Assembly (NCBI GenBank): GCA_009602725.1
Contig: WELB01000057.1
Location: 689,656 to 740,413, forward strand
Source of the DNA: Spirogloea muscicola
Taxonomy: Eukaryota; Streptophyta; Zygnematophyceae; Spirogloeales; Spirogloeaceae
Direction: 5' to 3'
Length of the DNA stretch: 50,758 nt
Made by a program: the position numbers and the translations under genes. This document shows positions 44,301 to 50,758 of this stretch, in pieces (positions within the stretch are counted from its first letter, which is position 1; every line of letters begins with the position of its first letter). The notes under the pieces were generated by a model that worked only from the letters and a program-made list of their open reading frames with translations, was not told where the DNA came from and made no database searches.

Positions 44301-46212
44301 TGAATCGAGGTACATGATATCCAGTTGCTTGCTTGTGTTGCTCTTGAGATGTTGCATTGGACTGCAGCCCTCCTCAAGGAAGTCTAACAGAGACTTGAAT
44401 TCTGAAGGCCGCCTCCTACCTTGATGACAAGCAAACCGTCGACGTTCCGGGCCCCTCCAGGTATGGGATCACCAACTTGCTTCTGCTGCGGCCTTGACTC
44501 TCCTGTCAAATGCTCCACAACAACCATCGAGCGACCTCGACATATCTCTCCATCCACCGGCACTGTCTGCAATATTCAACAGCTTTCGGTCACTCTCTTA
44601 CCAAATGAGACATACCTGCTACCGCATCTTGCTGGCTAGTATCAAAGTTGCGGTCTGCGACAGCTATACAACTCAGCAACGTGAAACACATGTTCTGCAA
44701 ATAGCATACCTCGCCCACTTTCACCAAGACGAAGGACCCAATCGCAACTTTCTGGACTGGAACTTCCTTGTACGACATCCTCTCAGGCGACGAGGTCGGG
44801 CTGTATGACTCCAGAAGGAGGGCTGTCTCAGGGTTACTTTCCTTGAGGTTTGAGACGTCTCCTAGTGCTCTTTCGGTGATTATGTCCTCAGCTGGTAGAA
44901 ACGCAGAGAGTACATGACATGAGCTTTGACGTCCAACCATAACACCCCCTTAGAATTGTAGTCTGAAAGATTCTAGCTCATGAAGCACTGTGCAGGTTAG
45001 CTCCAATACCTGCCTGCAATAGGAAGAGCTCTACGATCAACACTTTAAGTGTGGTGCTTGAAGAGAAGGTTGCAAAGAAGACAGCGTGCAGCTCAAGGAC
45101 CTGAGTGTGAGATGCTGAACATAGCAAGGAGCAGGCCTCCCTCTAACACGTTGCCCATGCAGGCGGAAGCGACAGCTGCCAGGGCCATGAGGACATGGAT
45201 GTTGACTTGGCCGCCGGCAAGGTCCACCAAGGCGTCCAGAACGGCTGGCACCTGCGCCACCGCTCTTCCCAGCCTCAGCAAGACCCTTGCAGGCTGTTGT
45301 TGTTACCGCTGTTGTTATCACCATTTCAAATTACACCACCTTGCACTTGTAATGCACTAATTGGCTTCTATGATGGTAACTCAGGCACAAGCGCAGGAAC
45401 CTGTCAAAGTCTCCGCTGCCTACCGCGGTGAGGGGAAACGCTAGGGCCATCAGGACGCCCTGTATCCTGGCGGCGAGGACGCTTCCGAAGCCGTAGGGCG
45501 CGACAGACGCGACCAGCAGCAGCGCGAAGGAGACCATGGAGGCTCGCATGCTCTCCCTCAGGATGTCGGCCAGGGCTGCCCACCGCAGAGCTCGCGCAAC
45601 GGCCACAATGGAGCGCTGCAGGCCGTTGAGATCGGCCTTGCCGCCGCCACCGTGGTGGCTGTGCCGATGGTGGCCATGGTCATGGTCGTCCTGATGCTGC
45701 TCGTCGTGGTGCTCATTGTAGTGGACGTGGTGGTGGTGGCCGCCAGCATCGCCGGCGTGTGAGGCAGAGGCCTCAACTACGGCGCTGCCAGCGTGCCGCC
45801 GAGGTAGGCGCGCAGGACTTGAACCGCTGCCGCGCCCAAGCCGCACTGACGATCTGAGGCTCCTCGGAAGGCTTGTGACGACGGGCAGAGGCCTGCGCTG
45901 CTGCTGCGAGCCACCGGCGCGGTGACCGCCGTGCTGGGACCGGCAGCCGGCTCCACGCTGCCGCCCGGCGCACGGCCGCGCGGCCACTGCCTCCGCTGCG
46001 GCGGCGGGAAGCTCGCCTGCGGGCAGNGGCGGCGGCGCCCGCGACTGCCGCCGCGAAGCGCGGCGCGCTTCGCGGCGCCGAGGCGGGGGGGGACCTGGTG
46101 CACTTGGCAGCTCACGAGCTGTGCCCTTCGGGCTGATAAGAGCGCGCGGCGCCAATCCACCGGTGCGGTGTTCGACGCCCCATGTCGTCATCTGTCGCCA
46201 CCGGCGCGCCAT
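41347..46212 (-). CDS. HMA1: HMA1-type P1B heavy-metal ATPase
   Basis: This predicted chloroplast-envelope metal pump is related to Arabidopsis HMA1, implicated in copper, zinc and calcium transport. Thirteen exons are read: about 46212-45442, 45251-45100, 44889-44713, 44568-44421, 44141-43950, 43821-43703, 43514-43250, 43126-43023, 42899-42735, 42609-42394, 42245-42042, about 41775-41675 and about 41519-41347. A basic, alanine-rich N-terminus precedes a histidine-rich stretch (GGHHHHVHYNEHHDEQH and more, about 45735-45650). ATPase landmarks are DLAGGQVNIHVLMALAA, EHLTGESRPQQ (actuator), AASPCALAVAPLAYATAV (transmembrane SPC motif in place of CPC), FDKTGTLTSG (phosphorylated Asp), MLTGDHSTAA, MVGDGINDAPALA and LLHEGGTIIVCLNS. 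SPC and the histidine stretch are HMA1 hallmarks. The first exon contains one ambiguous base at 46027, so its exact frame and the start codon are uncertain. Confidence 0.93.
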
Positions 46213-47046
46213 CCGGGTACGCGCCGAGCTCCCGCCATGGCGCCCGCCGCTGGAAGCCGCGGCAGCCTTGGCGCTCCCGCCGCGCCTGCTGGCTCCGCCG
46301 CTCGCCCGGGCCCCGCAGACGATGGTGCTACCGCTCGATTCGAGCTAGCCCCCATGACATAGCACCGTCGCAGGCCTCCCGAGTCCGTCGGCTCCTTCGC
46401 GCTGAGCTCGCTCAGCCACTGCTCCCCTCTGATGAGCGCCTGCGCCATCAGGTGCTGCGGCGCTACCTATGGCGTCCGTGAGTCCGTGCCCTCGAGTCCG
46501 GTGTCTGTCTTGCGGATATGCCTGACCTTGTCCCACTCGGCGCCTTCAAGCTCGCATGTGGTCATCGCCGTGCCAGTTGAGCTCTCGCAGCTGCCTCCGG
46601 CATGCGCAGCCGGACTCGCGCTAACACGCTCAGCTCGTCTGACTCGTATCTGTTCACCGCTGGTGCTTCTCATGGGATGTCGGCTCTGCCTTTGGGACTT
46701 GCGAGGGTTACCAAGCGAGGACCCGATCCTGAGGCTTCGGGATATAGGAATCCTTGACCCCGTCCGCCTATCTCTTTGTGCACTTGGCTGGCCTCACAAC
46801 GTGGCAAAGTCGCATGAGCAGATGGCCGAGCTGCGCTTTGGCCGTGTTGGGAAAGGGAAAGGCCGCAAGCCGACATTACACACCACCGTCATTGAGCATA
46901 GCAACGAGGCGTCCTGCACCTAATTGAACGACGCACTATAAGCACCTTATGTGCCGCTGCTTGCCATCACAGTGCCCCCGCATCACTACTTTTTGTGCTT
47001 TTGCAGACCACAGAAGGCTGTGAAGCTCATAGACCACTTCCAGTAG
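46182..47046 (+). CDS. possible small two-exon gene, unknown function
   Basis: This is a tentative model. Exon 1 (46182-46477) starts MSSSVATGAPSGYAPSSRHG, is very rich in arginine and ends VRRLLRAELAQPLLPSDERL plus RHQVLRRYLWR. It stops at a good donor (GTGAGT). An acceptor (TTTTGCAG) at 46999-47006 joins in phase to PPQKAVKLIDHFQ and a stop at 47044-47046. The product would be about 112 residues. An arginine-rich, acid-poor N-terminus would suit a mitochondrial presequence, and the helical RRLLRAELAQ part is faintly like LYR proteins, but no family is recognised. It would overlap the HMA1 5' end by about 30 bases on the opposite strand, so at least one of the two starts is likely wrong, or the pair shares a bidirectional promoter. 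Confidence 0.3.
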
Positions 47047-47796
47047 TATCTGTAGATGTTGCTTCTTGCTTGTTGCCTTGCTCTAGCTGGTGTTGTCATG
47101 GCAATGGACCAGAGCGCCCTTGCTCGGCGTTCGCATTCCCAACACAGTAGCCAATCTCTTAGGCTGGCAGTCTACAGCTATCTACCCTCAGGTAAGTCGC
47201 CAACCATTTTCCCCACCGCGTCCACGTGATTTTGCTAGGGTCTCGACGTTAATGATAGCACGCCCCACCCCATTGCACAGGAATGGAAAAAGGAGCCAGG
47301 AATCCTTGCCAAGTCTTCCACATGCACCTGAGTAATTCACAGGAACTGTTTACAACTAGCAGCTGCTTTCAGCCCATCGCTTGGATACAAAGAAGAAGAT
47401 GACAGAGCTCTGATTACACGGAGCCAATTGGAAAAGCACATAAGGTTACAACCGTGGACCCTATGCTACTACACATGGCAACAGTATGCCTTGTACCCCA
47501 TCGCTCTTGACAGCCCAATGCCTGAAAGCAGGGAAGAGAAAGCGCTCGACGGTACTTTATCGTTGCTCTTGCTCACGGCACCAGATGCTGCATCGGCTTA
47601 CTGATCAGGTTATTATTCCTGAGAGTTTCTGAATGTGGCGCATCGAAGCAAGCACAATCATTGTCAGTGACAGCTACTATATCCCTGGTACACTAAACAC
47701 TTGTACTGTGCACAGTGCAATAGACTACATATTATGTTACACGTAATATCGTATACAGTGCCTCAGGCTGAGACTGGAGAAGCGAGCTCCATCCTA
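47047..47796. other. intergenic, no gene recognised
   Basis: This sequence of unremarkable composition lies upstream of the lactate dehydrogenase stop codon and probably contains its 3' untranslated region. Nothing else is identifiable. Confidence 0.5.
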
Positions 47797-50524
<2,728 letters not shown>

Positions 50525-50758
50525 ACGGATGAGCTCTCAGGTGAGGGCCGCCAAGCTGGGCGATACTGCAGCTCGCCCTCCCTCAGCCCTGCCGGCGCCC
50601 CGAGGTGCGAGCTGCGTTCACACGCTACGCACAGGCGAGGAGGGGAGAAAGGGAGGAGGGAGGAAAAGATCGTGTATTAGAAAGAAATGTAGGCCAAATG
50701 GCCAGGTACAAAGGCAAGCACATCTAAAAATCTACATAACCTACAGCAAATTGACCCG
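50525..50758. other. LDH upstream region with R2 repeat head
   Basis: The first 100 bases are GC-rich, suiting the LDH 5' region. From about 50687 the sequence becomes the head of repeat R2: GGCCAGGTACAAAGGCAAGC followed by ACATCTAAAAATCTACATAA, as at 32115-32155. The repeat runs out of the window. Confidence 0.75.

Overview
The window is nuclear DNA from a photosynthetic eukaryote of the green lineage. Genes are split by many short introns of roughly 50 to 400 bases with GT-AG borders. The encoded proteins are plant-type: a TAP38/PPH1-like LHCII phosphatase, an SPX-MFS vacuolar phosphate transporter, the plant form of TFIIF alpha, an HMA1-type chloroplast metal ATPase, plant-like lactate dehydrogenase and a PPR protein. 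Blocks of TTTAGGG/CCCTAAA, the plant and green-algal telomere unit, also occur. The close match of several proteins to land-plant sequences, as I remember them, suggests a streptophyte alga or a similar early-diverging green organism, but species and class cannot be fixed from sequence alone.

Layout. 1-2565 (+): a CT microsatellite inside an intron, then the 3' eight exons of the TAP38-like phosphatase, whose 5' end lies left of the window. 3635-8228 (-): a complete 13-exon SPX-MFS transporter. 8229-9854: intergenic, with inverted and dispersed repeats. 9855-13047 (-): a putative secreted right-handed beta-helix protein. 13048-17803: repeat-rich, holding a broken LTR retroelement on the minus strand (LTR, tRNA-iMet-type primer site, gag-like remnant) with an inverted second copy of the gag piece. 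17804-31470 (-): one very large gene for Integrator subunit 1. 31471-33152: GA microsatellite and dispersed repeats. 33153-36262 (-): TFIIF alpha (RAP74), cut by an assembly gap (36263-37221) and a suspicious T run. 37345-40293 (+): a P-class PPR protein leaving the same gap in the opposite direction. 41347-46212 (-): HMA1-type P1B ATPase. 46182-47046 (+): a speculative small two-exon gene. 47797-50524 (-): L-lactate dehydrogenase with an N-terminal extension. 50525-50758: intergenic with a dispersed repeat.

The genes do not form a pathway; this is ordinary eukaryotic gene order. Three have plastid or metal/phosphate homeostasis roles (LHCII phosphatase, vacuolar phosphate transport, envelope metal ATPase), and two act in RNA polymerase II transcription (INTS1, TFIIF alpha). 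I found no CRISPR array, prokaryotic operon, rRNA or convincing tRNA. The least explained parts are the repeat islands, the palindromic gag remnant, a short inverted repeat whose arms differ mainly at synonymous sites, and an EAR-like motif in the predicted N-terminus of INTS1. Exon borders come from reading splice sites and phases by eye; those given as exact are phase-consistent, the others are marked approximate.
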